In this document: in pieces, positions 29,048 to 37,550 of the stretch
Numbering within the stretch: the stretch's first letter is position 1
How the letters are laid out: the number at the start of each line of letters is the position of its first letter
Assembly: GCA_017630395.1 (NCBI GenBank)
Contig: JAGBVI010000001.1
Location: 62,001 to 126,000, forward strand
Length of the DNA: 64,000 nucleotides
Source of the DNA: Paludibacteraceae bacterium
GTDB lineage: Bacteria; Bacteroidota; Bacteroidia; Bacteroidales; Paludibacteraceae
Reading direction: 5' to 3'
Made by a program: the position numbers and the translations under genes
The notes under the pieces: generated by a model
Database searches by the model: none
The model's input: the letters and a program-made list of their open reading frames with translations, nothing else
Told to the model about the DNA's origin: nothing

Positions 29048-29953
29048 ATGAGTAATAAACTATACATTGTAATTGACGTACAGAACGACTTTGTAAGTGG
29101 AAGCCTTGGTTCTCCTTGGGCAGTGGCAACTACTGAGAAGATTGCTAAGTTCCTTGAGAGTGTAAAGGATAATCCTGAAACTGTGGGCATTTGGGCAACT
29201 CGTGATACCCATTGTGATGAGAATACTAAAGACCCCTTCTTTGGTATCAATGTCTCTGAGTTTGAGGTTTATGAGAATACTCTTGAAGGGCAGAAGCTTC
29301 CTGTTCGTCACTGTATCATGAATACTGAGGGTTGGGAGATTGTTCCTAGTGTGGCTAAGTTCGTAAAAGCTGATAAGATTTTTGACAAGCCTACATTCAT
29401 GAGTGAGTGGTTGGGTCGAATTGTATTGACCCATGCTCGTGCTAATGCAGTAAATCTTTCACAGTGCATTGATGAGATTGTTCTTATGGGATTCTGCACT
29501 TCTATCTGTGTAATCAGTAATGCTCTTAATCTCCGTGGTTTGATGCCTAACACAAAGATTACTGTGATGGAAGACCTTTGCGCTGACGTAAGTCCTGAGT
29601 CTCACATTGCTGCTTGTACAGTGCTTCGTAACTGTCAGATTGAGGTGAATGTTCCTACGTTTGCTGAGCTTGATACTCGTATTCTGGAACTTACTTCTGT
29701 TCGCCCTTCTGATGAGGAAATTGAGAAGGTTGTATTTGGTATGCTCAATAGTCCTAAGTATAACTTCCGTGACGAAAAACGAATTGATAAGAACAGCAAG
29801 TTCAAGAGTGATTGCATGTTCGATAGCCTTGATGAGGTAGAGTTCCTTATGGAGATTGAGGAGAAGTTCGCCATCTCTATCTCTGATGAGGAAGCTATGG
29901 AAGTAGAGACGGTAGGTGACGCTATCAAACTCATTTCATCTAAGAAGAACTGA
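29048..29953 (+). CDS. Nicotinamidase-type isochorismatase hydrolase fused to an acyl-carrier-protein domain (301 aa)
   Basis: Residues 1-205 are a cysteine hydrolase of the isochorismatase/nicotinamidase family. The triad is visible: Asp10 (IVIDVQNDFV), Lys114 (FDKPTF) and Cys154 (GFCTSICVISNAL), with a WATRDTHCDENT metal-site segment. Residues about 225-301 form a complete acyl/peptidyl carrier domain: CMFDSLDEVEFLMEIEEKF has the D-S-L phosphopantetheine site (Ser260) and ISDEEAMEVETVGDAI is the usual helix III region. EntB is a known isochorismatase-carrier fusion, but here the neighbours are NAD salvage genes. The hydrolase probably turns nicotinamide into nicotinate; what the carrier holds is unknown. 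It ends one base into the next gene. Confidence 0.8.
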   Translation: MSNKLYIVIDVQNDFVSGSLGSPWAVATTEKIAKFLESVKDNPETVGIWATRDTHCDENTKDPFFGINVSEFEVYENTLEGQKLPVRHCIMNTEGWEIVPSVAKFVKADKIFDKPTFMSEWLGRIVLTHARANAVNLSQCIDEIVLMGFCTSICVISNALNLRGLMPNTKITVMEDLCADVSPESHIAACTVLRNCQIEVNVPTFAELDTRILELTSVRPSDEEIEKVVFGMLNSPKYNFRDEKRIDKNSKFKSDCMFDSLDEVEFLMEIEEKFAISISDEEAMEVETVGDAIKLISSKKN

Positions 29954-30870
29954 TGTTTTACAATTCATACGCAAAAGAAGAAAGAGACAAGTTTACCAAC
30001 AAGATTACGTTGGTGACTTGTCCTGAAAATTTTAATTTTTCTTCATTTTTTTATAATTTTGCAATCCATATTTTCTTGGCAGGTGGAGTAATCCCTGATA
30101 ATGATTGGCGAGATGAAGTGATTGCGTATTTCAAAGAGAATTGGAAACATAAAAAGGGCATTGTGTTCTTTTCCCCTGTTCGTCCTACTTGTAACTTCAA
30201 TGATGTTGATGATTTGAGAAAACAGATTGAATGGGAACAGAAATACATGAACGCTAGTGGAATGCTTGTTTCATTCTATTTCCCTAATTCTCAATATCAT
30301 CAGCCTATGTCTTTTTATGAATTAGGTCGTTGTCTTGGGAAGAGAAAACAAGATGCTTTTGGTAATTGGTTGGGTAATGATGTAATCGTTTCTGTTCATA
30401 AAGATTATTTTAGAAAGAACGATGTTATTATTCAGACAGAAGTTGCCAATGTCGATAAGGTTGCTAAGGAAGTAGAAAGTGTTGCAGAGTTCGCTAAGCA
30501 TTTGATGTGTTATCTTGAAGAGAATTATGATTTGACTATTCCGATGGAAAGTTCTTCAAAACAAAAGTGTTTTCTTTGTAAGCATTTTTCTGAAATACCG
30601 ACTCATGGTTCAATGATAATTGGTGAATGTCTTAAAAAAGAAAACATGGTTTGGTGTTCTCCGAATAGATACAGTGGGAGACATAAGGATTATAAAACTG
30701 TATCTGAAGATGATATCTGTGAATACTTTGAAAAAGAAGAAAAAGAAATTGAAAAATTTTGTTTTAATTGTGAACATTATCAGCCTAAAACTCTAAACAA
30801 TGGATATTGTAGACTTGATGAGAGTAAGACTATTAGATGTATGGCGTATAATTGTGATAAAATCAATTGA
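29953..30870 (+). CDS. Nucleoside 2-deoxyribosyltransferase-like protein with C-terminal Cys-rich domain (305 aa)
   Basis: The N-terminal half fits the Nuc_deoxyri_tr2 family: IFLAGGVIPDNDWRDEVIAY, then an IVFFSPVRP strand, QIEWEQKYMNASGMLVSFYF and PMSFYELGRCLG, with the family's catalytic-type Glu in ELG. The C-terminal 120 residues hold two Cys clusters (CFLCKHF...GEC; CFNCEHY...GYC...CMAYNC) that look zinc binding. This fold cleaves N-glycosidic bonds and is related to enzymes that act on NAD or nucleosides, so in this island it may process nicotinamide riboside or an ADP-ribose derivative; that is inference. ATG overlaps the TGA of the nicotinamidase gene. Confidence 0.65.
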   Translation: MFYNSYAKEERDKFTNKITLVTCPENFNFSSFFYNFAIHIFLAGGVIPDNDWRDEVIAYFKENWKHKKGIVFFSPVRPTCNFNDVDDLRKQIEWEQKYMNASGMLVSFYFPNSQYHQPMSFYELGRCLGKRKQDAFGNWLGNDVIVSVHKDYFRKNDVIIQTEVANVDKVAKEVESVAEFAKHLMCYLEENYDLTIPMESSSKQKCFLCKHFSEIPTHGSMIIGECLKKENMVWCSPNRYSGRHKDYKTVSEDDICEYFEKEEKEIEKFCFNCEHYQPKTLNNGYCRLDESKTIRCMAYNCDKIN

Positions 30871-30891
30871 AATAGAAATCATGTTGAAACT

Positions 30892-31293
30892 ATGAATAAA
30901 TGTTGTATCTGTAGAAGGATTTTGGAATCTACGATGAACTGTCGAGACTGTAAGAATTTCATTCACCCCATCGGCCCTGAGTGTTATGGTTGGGGTGAGT
31001 GCAAATTAACTGGTCGTAGCGTAGATTCCGAAGGTGCTTGTGTTGCTTTCAAGGATAAAGAAGATACTTGTGATGATTTTACTGAGAAAGAAGATGTGAA
31101 GAAGACAACTCCTGTTAAAGTTGAAATCGTAAGGAAGAAGAGTCCTGTTGATGAGACAAAGCATTATTTTATGGTGAATGTCTATGATAATAAAGGAGAA
31201 CTTATTAACGCAAAATTCTTCACAACAGAAAATTTAGCAGGGCGTTACGCATTTGAAATGGAACAGTATTACAAATTTCTAAAAGAAGATTAA
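30892..31293 (+). CDS. Cys-rich protein with C-terminal small repeat domain (133 aa)
   Basis: The N-terminal 60 residues have three CxxC-like pairs (CCICRR, CRDCKN, GECKLTG), similar to the Cys-rich tail of its neighbour. The C-terminus (HYFMVNVYDNKGELINAKFF...LAGRYAFEMEQYY) belongs to a short domain also seen at 32620 and 42551. Function unknown; probably a zinc protein. Confidence 0.55.
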   Translation: MNKCCICRRILESTMNCRDCKNFIHPIGPECYGWGECKLTGRSVDSEGACVAFKDKEDTCDDFTEKEDVKKTTPVKVEIVRKKSPVDETKHYFMVNVYDNKGELINAKFFTTENLAGRYAFEMEQYYKFLKED

Positions 31294-31295
31294 TT

Positions 31296-32090
31296 ATGTT
31301 AAAGTTTAATGGTGAAAATGTTGTAAAGGGACGCTTCCCTAATAATGAGATAGATTATAGTCCTTTGACTTATGCAATGCCAATTAAAGATTGTAATAAG
31401 TTTGAATTGATTTTTGAAAGCAATGAGGACTTGTTTAATCTCATGGTGGTTAAGAAGTGGTTTGACGATACGATGGTTGACCCCACACGTTGCGAGTTGA
31501 TTATTAAGTATTTCCCTTATTGTCAGATGGATAGAAAAATGGATAGTCATCTATTCTCACTCAAATATGTTGCTCAGATTATCAATGAGCTGAAGTTTAC
31601 AGTAGTTGAAGTTCATGACCCACATAGTAATGTTCTTCCTGCGCTTCTCAACCGATGCCGTGTGATTTATCCAATGACTTATCCAATAAATGTGAACAAA
31701 AACAACTACGATTTATATTTCTACCCTGATAACGGTGCTGCTAAGAAGTATAGCGAGATTCTTGACATGCCTTATCGTTTTGGTAACAAGAAGCGTAATC
31801 TTGATACAGGAGAAATCGTTTGTTATGAGGTAATTGCTGATAAGGCAGACATCGAAGGTAAGCGTATTCTTATTGTAGATGACATGGTAATGGGAGGTCG
31901 AACATTCGTAGAAGCCGCTAAAGCTCTCCGTGAAATGGGTGCTTCTCAGGTAGATTTGTATGTAACTCATCTTAAACCTGAATCCAGAAAGTTCTATAAC
32001 TCTAAGGGTAATGGTCTGATTGATAACATATACTCGGCTGATACATTGGAGATGATTCAATACTTCAACATGCCTGAACCTCGTCCGTGA
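31296..32090 (+). CDS. PRPP-synthetase-like pyrophosphokinase (264 aa)
   Basis: Prs fold: an early GRFPNNEI segment (compare 'G.F.dgE'), YFPYCQMDR (compare 'iPYfgYaRqDr'), VVEVHDPHSNV, a PDNGAAKKY flag and the PRPP-binding loop RILIVDDMVMGGRTFVEAA. It is shorter than bacterial Prs (about 310 aa). Canonical Prs makes PRPP for the NAMPT-like enzyme encoded downstream. In the described phage pathway NARP1 a Prs homologue (Adps) instead pyrophosphorylates ADP-ribose; the sequence alone cannot tell these apart. It lies 2 nt after the Cys-rich gene. Confidence 0.8.
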   Translation: MLKFNGENVVKGRFPNNEIDYSPLTYAMPIKDCNKFELIFESNEDLFNLMVVKKWFDDTMVDPTRCELIIKYFPYCQMDRKMDSHLFSLKYVAQIINELKFTVVEVHDPHSNVLPALLNRCRVIYPMTYPINVNKNNYDLYFYPDNGAAKKYSEILDMPYRFGNKKRNLDTGEIVCYEVIADKADIEGKRILIVDDMVMGGRTFVEAAKALREMGASQVDLYVTHLKPESRKFYNSKGNGLIDNIYSADTLEMIQYFNMPEPRP

Positions 32091-32098
32091 AAAAAATC

Positions 32099-32140
32099 TG
32101 GCAGATTGTTCTTGACAATCTGCCTTTTTTCTTTTATAAT
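32099..32140 (+). promoter_or_regulatory. Terminator overlapping a sigma70-like promoter
   Basis: GGCAGATTGT / ACAATCTGCC followed by TTTTTTCTTTT forms a terminator for the Prs-like gene. Inside it, TTGACA (32112-32117), a 17-nt spacer and TATAAT (32135-32140) start the next gene. The -35 lies in the hairpin loop and 3' arm. Confidence 0.75.
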
Positions 32141-32149
32141 TTCCCTGTT

Positions 32150-32614
32150 ATGTTTAGCAACAAGAAATTCACAGACATTTACAAACTAACTCCTAATGCA
32201 GCCAAGGCTCGTGATAATGGAGATTTTAGGGTATTTGAAAACATTTACAATGAGAAAACTCTGAAAGCAGCAGAGAAGATGCTTCACACTCACATCTATT
32301 CTGCTGTTCAACATTGTATTTGTAGACTTCCAGCAGATAATGTTCATTACAACATGTCCGACCTTTTAGAAGAGTGTATTGCTCTAATGGAGAAGGAAAA
32401 GGAGATGTGGAAGTTGTGGGAGAATAAAAAAGAGAATAGGAAGAGGTACAAGAAAATTCATGATGAAAAGGAATACCCTGATAAGTTTTCCCTTGAACGT
32501 GGAGATTGGGATAATTTCAACTTTGATGAATGGTTGAAAACCGCCACCACAAAAACACGACTTACTTTTACACCATCATCTATTGCTCTTGGAGACGAAG
32601 ACATTATCGGATAA
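32150..32614 (+). CDS. Hypothetical helical protein (154 aa)
   Basis: No family recognised; charged and helical with an EEECIALMEKEKEMW-like amphipathic stretch. ATG 32150 is 9 nt after the promoter -10; the longer frame from 32087 would run through the terminator and promoter, so I rejected it. Confidence 0.5.
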   Translation: MFSNKKFTDIYKLTPNAAKARDNGDFRVFENIYNEKTLKAAEKMLHTHIYSAVQHCICRLPADNVHYNMSDLLEECIALMEKEKEMWKLWENKKENRKRYKKIHDEKEYPDKFSLERGDWDNFNFDEWLKTATTKTRLTFTPSSIALGDEDIIG

Positions 32615-32619
32615 AAATT

Positions 32620-32829
32620 ATGAAAGAAAATGAATTGAAGACAACGGTTAGAGAAGTCATTGTAAAAGACCAATATTGGCGACCTATTGGAACGAATTAC
32701 ATTGTTGAAGTTACAAATGATAAGGGTCAAATTTATAAGAAAGAAACTTATCATAATGTCAACGATGCACAGGTTGCTGCTAGTTACCATGAAATGAACA
32801 AACATAAACTCATACAAGATAGATGGTGA
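32620..32829 (+). CDS. Small repeat-domain protein (69 aa)
   Basis: It consists almost wholly of the domain N(Y/H)-x-V-x-V-x(2)-(D/N)-(K)G-x(3)-K-x-(T)-(Y)...DAQVAASYHEM, shared with the C-termini of the proteins at 30892 and 42551. ATG 32620 is chosen over the longer upstream frame because it follows the previous stop by 5 nt. Confidence 0.5.
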   Translation: MKENELKTTVREVIVKDQYWRPIGTNYIVEVTNDKGQIYKKETYHNVNDAQVAASYHEMNKHKLIQDRW

Positions 32830-32843
32830 ATTGATGTTCATGT

Positions 32844-32911
32844 GTTTTCGTTAAGGTTTCCATAAATAAAGTTGCGAATTTTTATTATAGTATGGAAACC
32901 TTAACGAAAAC
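32844..32911. repeat. 21-bp perfect inverted repeat straddling the pnuC start
   Basis: The arm at 32844-32864 (begins GTTTTCGTTAAGG) is repeated inverted at 32891-32911, with a 26-nt centre containing TAAATAAAG and TATTATAG. The right arm contains the ATG and first six codons of the transporter gene, so a transcript from upstream would bury the start codon in a strong hairpin, while one starting in the loop would not. Confidence 0.8.
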
Positions 32912-33554
32912 ATGGCATCCCTTGGAATTGCTGTGGTTGATACTTGCACCAGTTGCAGTAGCACTCACATGTGTCTATGGAGGGGATTGCGACATATAGT
33001 CATTATTATCTTGTATCTGTGGCATACTCTTTGTAGTATTGTGTGCAAAGGGTAAGTGGTATGCCTTCTTATTTGGTATAATTCATTGCTTCATCTATGG
33101 AATGATTTCTTATGAGCAGACATTGTATGGTGAGGTAATTTTGAAAATTGGTTATTCAATTCCTATGCACATCTGTGGTTTGTTCTTGTGGTATAGGAAT
33201 ACAAGTAGAAGAACAATGGAAGTAATACATAGGAACTTGGACGGTTGGGGTAAGTTCCTAATAGTATTCATAATTGGATGTGCTACTTATCTGTTAGGAA
33301 ATGTTCTAGCATTACTTGGTGATAAGTTACCTTATATTGATGCTTTCACAACAGTTGCTAGTATTCATGGTGCTTATTTGATGGTAACAAGAAGAGCAGA
33401 ACAATGGACTCTCTTTATCATAATCAATATAGTTAGTATCTACATGTGGTTAATGCGTTACATTGATACAGGTGATAATCTTGGAACATTGGTTATGTGG
33501 ATTATTTGGACAATCAATAGTGTTTACGGTTGGTTCAAGTGGAATAAGTATTAA
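32892..33554 (+). CDS. pnuC: PnuC-family nicotinamide riboside/mononucleotide transporter (220 aa), one in-frame TAG
   Basis: ATG 32892 is reached only if TAG 32997-32999 is read as Gln; the standard code leaves a TTG-started fragment lacking the first membrane segments. About seven hydrophobic helices are visible. PnuC hallmarks are the GIIHCFIYGMISYEQTLYGE region, GLFLWYRN, a central YIDAFTTVASIHGAYLMVTR and a terminal SVYGWFKW. PnuC proteins import nicotinamide riboside across the inner membrane. Its place between the Prs-like and NAMPT-like genes supports an NAD salvage role. Confidence 0.82.
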
Positions 33555-33572
33555 AAAAGTTGTAAAAAAGAC

Positions 33573-33601
33573 TTGACTAGAGAAATGAAATGCCTTATAA
33601 T
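33573..33601 (+). promoter_or_regulatory. sigma70-like promoter inside a terminator-like inverted repeat
   Basis: TTGACT, 17-nt spacer, TATAAT. A 13-bp repeat (AAATGCCTTATAA at 33588-33600, inverted at 33616-33628) followed by TTTTT covers the -10 and leader. Read-through RNA from pnuC would form a terminator here. Confidence 0.7.
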
Positions 33602-33634
33602 GGTCTCACAGCCACTTATAAGGCATTTTTAATT

Positions 33635-33916
33635 ATGGATACAAACGAACTGAAACAAAAGATTGGGGAACTTCTCAATGAATGTCCTGAGCGTAAGGAA
33701 GGTGCAGCTCGTGCTGCCACATCTGATGAGTTCAAATGGTATATTTGTGAAGACTATCTCCATGTCATCCAAGATTATTGTTGTACACATTTGGACTTTT
33801 ATGAACTCGTTGCTGAGGGCAATTCTGAAAAGATTGCAGCATATATTGAATCTGAGATTGATAGTTTGAGAAATTCTTTTATTGAAAAGATTGAAAAAGT
33901 AAACGAAAGGTATTGA
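33635..33916 (+). CDS. Hypothetical protein (93 aa)
   Basis: Helical and acidic with a possible Cys pair (YCCTHLDF). Not recognised. It sits between the promoter and the NAMPT-like gene, whose ATG is 2 nt past its stop, so the two are one transcription unit. Confidence 0.5.
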   Translation: MDTNELKQKIGELLNECPERKEGAARAATSDEFKWYICEDYLHVIQDYCCTHLDFYELVAEGNSEKIAAYIESEIDSLRNSFIEKIEKVNERY

Positions 33917-33918
33917 TT

Positions 33919-35787
33919 ATGTTTATGAATCCCTGGTTACTGACGGACTTTTATAAGTTGACGCATATTCTCCAGTATCGTCCTGAGCTGCGAGAATTAA
34001 CCTCCTATCTAACTCCTCGTGGCTCACGTATCAAGGGTGTTGATAAGGTAGTATTCTTCGGTTTGAGTGCTTATGTGCATTCTTATGTAGTAGAGAACTT
34101 CCGTGAAAACTTCTTCACTCGTAATTTTGAGTATTGTGAGTGTGAGATTCGTGAAGTGCTTGAACTTGGTCTTGGTTATACTGATGAGATGATTGACAAG
34201 ACTATTAGACACTTTAAGGCTCTTCACGAACTTGGTTATCTCCCTGTGGAAATCAATGCAGTAGCAGAGGGTACTCTTGTTCCTATGGGTGTTCCTTGTG
34301 TAGAGATTAAGAGCACTAATCCTCAATTCTTCTGGGTTGGACAGGCTCTTGAAGCATCCCTTTCTGCTGCAATTTGGCATCCTATGGTAAGTGCTACTAT
34401 CGCTCGTGAATACCGTAAGATTGCAAGAGGCGCATTTTCTGCGACAGTTGAAAACGGTATTGATGAGCGAACTGCAATGTGTGACTTCTCCATGCGTGGT
34501 CAGGAAAGCAATGAGAGTGCTGTGAATGCTTCTGTTGCTTGGCTTACTTCTATGTGGAACTCTTCTACAGTTGCTGCTCGTAAGCACATTAAGGATGTTT
34601 ATGGTATAGATAAGTCTCCTGTCACTCCTTTCACAAAGCAATGGAAACCTCAATACACTTACGGAGTTCGTGATAAGATGAAGAATACGATTGTTCGTGG
34701 TCTTACTTCAACTGAGCATTCTGTTATGACTTCTCATGCTTGCCTCGATGGTGGTAATGAAATTCCTACATTCGCGTATCTGTTTGAGCTTTACAAGAAT
34801 GTATCATTCGCTGCTGTTTGCGACAGTTATGACTTCTGGAATGTCCTCACTAACATTCTTCCTAACAACTTCATGCAGGAGATTGATGAGCGTGGTAAGC
34901 GTGGTGTGTTCATCGGTGTGCGTCATGACAGTGCAGAACCTGTGGATGCTCTCTGTGGTACTGTGCCTATTCTTCACGCTGATACAGTAAAGCGCATTCC
35001 TAAGGACATGCTTGAAGATGGGACTAAACTTGAGTGTATGACTCTAATGTTTACAGAAGAGGAAGCAAATAATCTTTGGGAACAAGGTTTCCGTGAGGGT
35101 AATCTTGTAGCAGTAATGTGTGATGGTGAGGAATACCTTGTTCGTATTCAAGCAGTTGAACATTTGCGTAGCATTGATGTGTCTATTGCTAAGGATTGTC
35201 CTACAATGTGGGCATCAGGTGTTCTTCAGAATCGTTCTCGTACTTGGGAAGAGAAGGGTATGGTAGAGACTATGTATGAAATCTTTGGTGGCACTGTGAA
35301 TTCCAAGGGTTACAAGGTTCTCAATCCTGGTATTAAGGCTGTGTATGGTGACAGTATTACTATCACTCGTGCCAAGAAGATTTATAAGCGTCTTGCTATC
35401 AAGGGATTTGCTGCTAATAATGTAAGTCTTGGTGTAGGTTCGTTCTCTTTCCAAGCTCTTGAAAATGAAGATGGAACGCTTAGTCCATTTACGCGAGACA
35501 CTTTTAGCTGTGCGATAAAGTGTTGTCACTCAAAGTATTGTGACGAATATGGCACTGTGCGTGAGCGTCATGTATTCAAAGACCCAAAGAATTTTAGTGG
35601 CAAGAAATCTCAAAAGGGATTGTGTAGAATCTTCTTCAATGAGTATGGGGAACTGACTTATGAGGACGAACTTTATGAGCGTCACCTTGTAGGAAAGAAC
35701 TCAGCCTTGGTTACGTACTTCAAGGATGGTCAGGAGTTCAAGCAGAACTTTGAGACAATTCGTGAAACTATTGATGAAAATCTGTAA
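33919..35787 (+). CDS. NAMPT-like nicotinamide (phospho)ribosyltransferase (622 aa)
   Basis: Type II phosphoribosyltransferase of the NAMPT family: MNPWLLTDFYKLTHILQY at the N-terminus, FSMRGQESNESAV, LTSTEHSVMTS, the catalytic-site GVRHDSAEP, VYGDSITI, GFAANNVSLGVGS and a C-terminal RDTFSCAIKC. It exceeds the usual length (about 490 aa) by about 130. Two likely insertions lie near residues 330-400 (where RH-D-S-x-EP is followed by an ILHADTVKRIPKDM block) and at the C-terminus. It may join nicotinamide to PRPP giving NMN or, as in NARP1 Namat, to ADP-ribose-pyrophosphate giving NAD+. It is encoded 1.8 kb after the Prs-like gene. A fragment of its 3' end is duplicated at 37551. Confidence 0.88.
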   Translation: MFMNPWLLTDFYKLTHILQYRPELRELTSYLTPRGSRIKGVDKVVFFGLSAYVHSYVVENFRENFFTRNFEYCECEIREVLELGLGYTDEMIDKTIRHFKALHELGYLPVEINAVAEGTLVPMGVPCVEIKSTNPQFFWVGQALEASLSAAIWHPMVSATIAREYRKIARGAFSATVENGIDERTAMCDFSMRGQESNESAVNASVAWLTSMWNSSTVAARKHIKDVYGIDKSPVTPFTKQWKPQYTYGVRDKMKNTIVRGLTSTEHSVMTSHACLDGGNEIPTFAYLFELYKNVSFAAVCDSYDFWNVLTNILPNNFMQEIDERGKRGVFIGVRHDSAEPVDALCGTVPILHADTVKRIPKDMLEDGTKLECMTLMFTEEEANNLWEQGFREGNLVAVMCDGEEYLVRIQAVEHLRSIDVSIAKDCPTMWASGVLQNRSRTWEEKGMVETMYEIFGGTVNSKGYKVLNPGIKAVYGDSITITRAKKIYKRLAIKGFAANNVSLGVGSFSFQALENEDGTLSPFTRDTFSCAIKCCHSKYCDEYGTVRERHVFKDPKNFSGKKSQKGLCRIFFNEYGELTYEDELYERHLVGKNSALVTYFKDGQEFKQNFETIRETIDENL

Positions 35788-35789
35788 AA

Positions 35790-35818
35790 AAAGAGGGAAG
35801 TTTATTACTTCCCTCTCA
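35790..35818 (+). terminator. Hairpin after the NAMPT-like gene
   Basis: GAGGGAAGT / ACTTCCCTC stem preceded by A7 but lacking a T-run, in the leader of the first radical SAM gene. It could be a weak terminator or a leader element. Confidence 0.45.
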
Positions 35819-35831
35819 ACAACAAATTATT

Positions 35832-36509
35832 ATGGAAAGACTATACATAAACATAACGTCAAAGTGTAATTATTCCTGTCCTTTTTGTTGTATGTCATCG
35901 TCTCCGTTTAGAAAGGAGGAGATGACATTTGACAAGTTCAAAGAAATAGTCGACGGCTATGATGGAAAGGATATAGAGATACAAATAGAGGGAGGTGAAC
36001 CGACAATTCATCCAGCATTTTGGTTATTTGTTGAATATAGTTTTTTCAAAAATAATGTCTCACGAGTTATAGTTGATACGAATGGGCATAATCTTTATAA
36101 GATTATTGACCATTTTGTAGAAATTTCAGAACGACATGGCAAAAAATTGACTATTAAGGCATCTGATAATCATTATATTAGAGAAAAACGAGGTACAAAA
36201 ATTGTTGATGAGTATATTTCTCTTATTAGTGCATTAGAATTTGTTGAAAATGTTGACCTGCTAATCAATCTTCGTGGCTATACTGAAAATGAAGTAGCTG
36301 AAATGAAAAATAATTATAAAACCCAAACGAAAGATTTTACACCATTTGTCAATGGTTTTACTTTTAATAGATATGGCAGACTAAAAAATGACAAAAGACT
36401 TCCAGAAATAATAATTAATAGAACAGTTGATACCTTTCATTGTTACGATTCTGAAGGAAATTACTACGGAGAAAATTTATATAAAAGAGCTGAACACGAA
36501 GAAAAATGA
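35832..36509 (+). CDS. Radical SAM protein A (225 aa)
   Basis: The [4Fe-4S] motif is CNYSCPFC (Cys12, Cys16, Cys19) at the N-terminus, followed by the SAM-binding IQIEGGEPTIH (GGE motif) and an IVDTNGHN strand. It is a minimal radical SAM barrel with no SPASM or other accessory cluster. It is co-translated with a second radical SAM protein through an ATGA overlap. The substrate is unknown. Its position between NAMPT-like and macrodomain genes hints at nucleotide or cofactor chemistry; peptide or tRNA modification is equally possible. Confidence 0.8.
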   Translation: MERLYINITSKCNYSCPFCCMSSSPFRKEEMTFDKFKEIVDGYDGKDIEIQIEGGEPTIHPAFWLFVEYSFFKNNVSRVIVDTNGHNLYKIIDHFVEISERHGKKLTIKASDNHYIREKRGTKIVDEYISLISALEFVENVDLLINLRGYTENEVAEMKNNYKTQTKDFTPFVNGFTFNRYGRLKNDKRLPEIIINRTVDTFHCYDSEGNYYGENLYKRAEHEEK

Positions 36510-37546
36510 ATACATTAAAATTTCAACCTATTAGAGAGAAGAGACAGGAATGTTTTGACCTTGAAAATTATTCATTCAATGATTTTACATTCGATAATGA
36601 CGTAAAGAAACGAGTTTATTCTAATGTGAATCTGTCTATTTTTACAGATGATTATTGCAATGCAAATTGTAAGTTCTGTGTAGCTCAGTTGCGATTTGAG
36701 AATAAAGGGCAGATGTATAAGAAGTGTAGACTCAGAAATGATGAAGAGTATTTTGCCAGACTTGAATATGTTTTGGATTATCTTCGACCTCTCAATCCGT
36801 CTGTTTCCATTACAGGTGGCGAACCAACAAAATCACATCGTTTGAAGAGAATTCTTGAACTTATCAACAAGTATGGATATCGTAAGCGTACTTTGACGAC
36901 GAATGGCTCAGGACTTCTTGATGATATGCAAGGAAAACCAGTCATCCAGCATATCGTTGATAATGGTTTTTCTCACTTGAATATTTCAAGAACTCATTTT
37001 GATGAGGACATCAATAAATCTATCATGCAATACGAAACTGGTTATTGTTCAAATGATGATTTGCGAAAGATTACAGCATTTGCCCGCGCTAATAATCTTC
37101 GTCCCAGAATGTCGTGCGTTCTTCTCAAAGAGGGCATTCATGATTTAGATGGTATTATCAAGTATCTGAATTTTTATGAAGAACTGGGAATGGATAATGT
37201 GATTTTCCGTGAATTGATGGATTTTGACCATAAAAATATGTCCAATCTTGAAAAAATGAATTATTGTGACGCTAATAAAGTACGTCTCAATGATATCTGG
37301 AAAGAGATTGATAAAGACGAAAGATTTTCACCAATTCGTCAGCTTCTCGGATATTATTATTATGTGGAAGTTTACAAGTATCGCTCTATTGATATGGTTT
37401 CTGAAAGTGCAAATCTTGTGAAATTGTATGAACAGAAAGAAGTTGCTAAGGATGTTGTATTTGAGATGGTTTTCCATCCAAACGGTAATCTCAATGGCTC
37501 TTGGGTGGATAATGAAGATATTCTTTTGGAGTATAATGGAAAATAA
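36506..37546 (+). CDS. Radical SAM protein B (346 aa)
   Basis: It has CNANCKFC (Cys51, Cys55, Cys58), then VSITGGEPTKSHRL and LTTNGSGLLD, the MoaA-like layout. The C-terminal part (FEMVFHPNGNLNGSW) resembles the end of radical SAM enzymes that read substrate orientation. No clear auxiliary-cluster cysteines are seen. It probably works with protein A on the same pathway. Codon use matches the neighbouring phage genes. Confidence 0.8.
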   Translation: MNTLKFQPIREKRQECFDLENYSFNDFTFDNDVKKRVYSNVNLSIFTDDYCNANCKFCVAQLRFENKGQMYKKCRLRNDEEYFARLEYVLDYLRPLNPSVSITGGEPTKSHRLKRILELINKYGYRKRTLTTNGSGLLDDMQGKPVIQHIVDNGFSHLNISRTHFDEDINKSIMQYETGYCSNDDLRKITAFARANNLRPRMSCVLLKEGIHDLDGIIKYLNFYEELGMDNVIFRELMDFDHKNMSNLEKMNYCDANKVRLNDIWKEIDKDERFSPIRQLLGYYYYVEVYKYRSIDMVSESANLVKLYEQKEVAKDVVFEMVFHPNGNLNGSWVDNEDILLEYNGK

Positions 37547-37550
37547 AAAA

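Noticed and set aside
29048..29953. EntB-like siderophore enzyme
   Set aside because: No isochorismate synthase, adenylation or condensation genes are nearby, while NAD salvage genes are; still possible in principle.
32087..32149. N-terminal extension of the 154-residue protein
   Set aside because: It lies in the terminator and promoter of the Prs-like/154-aa junction.
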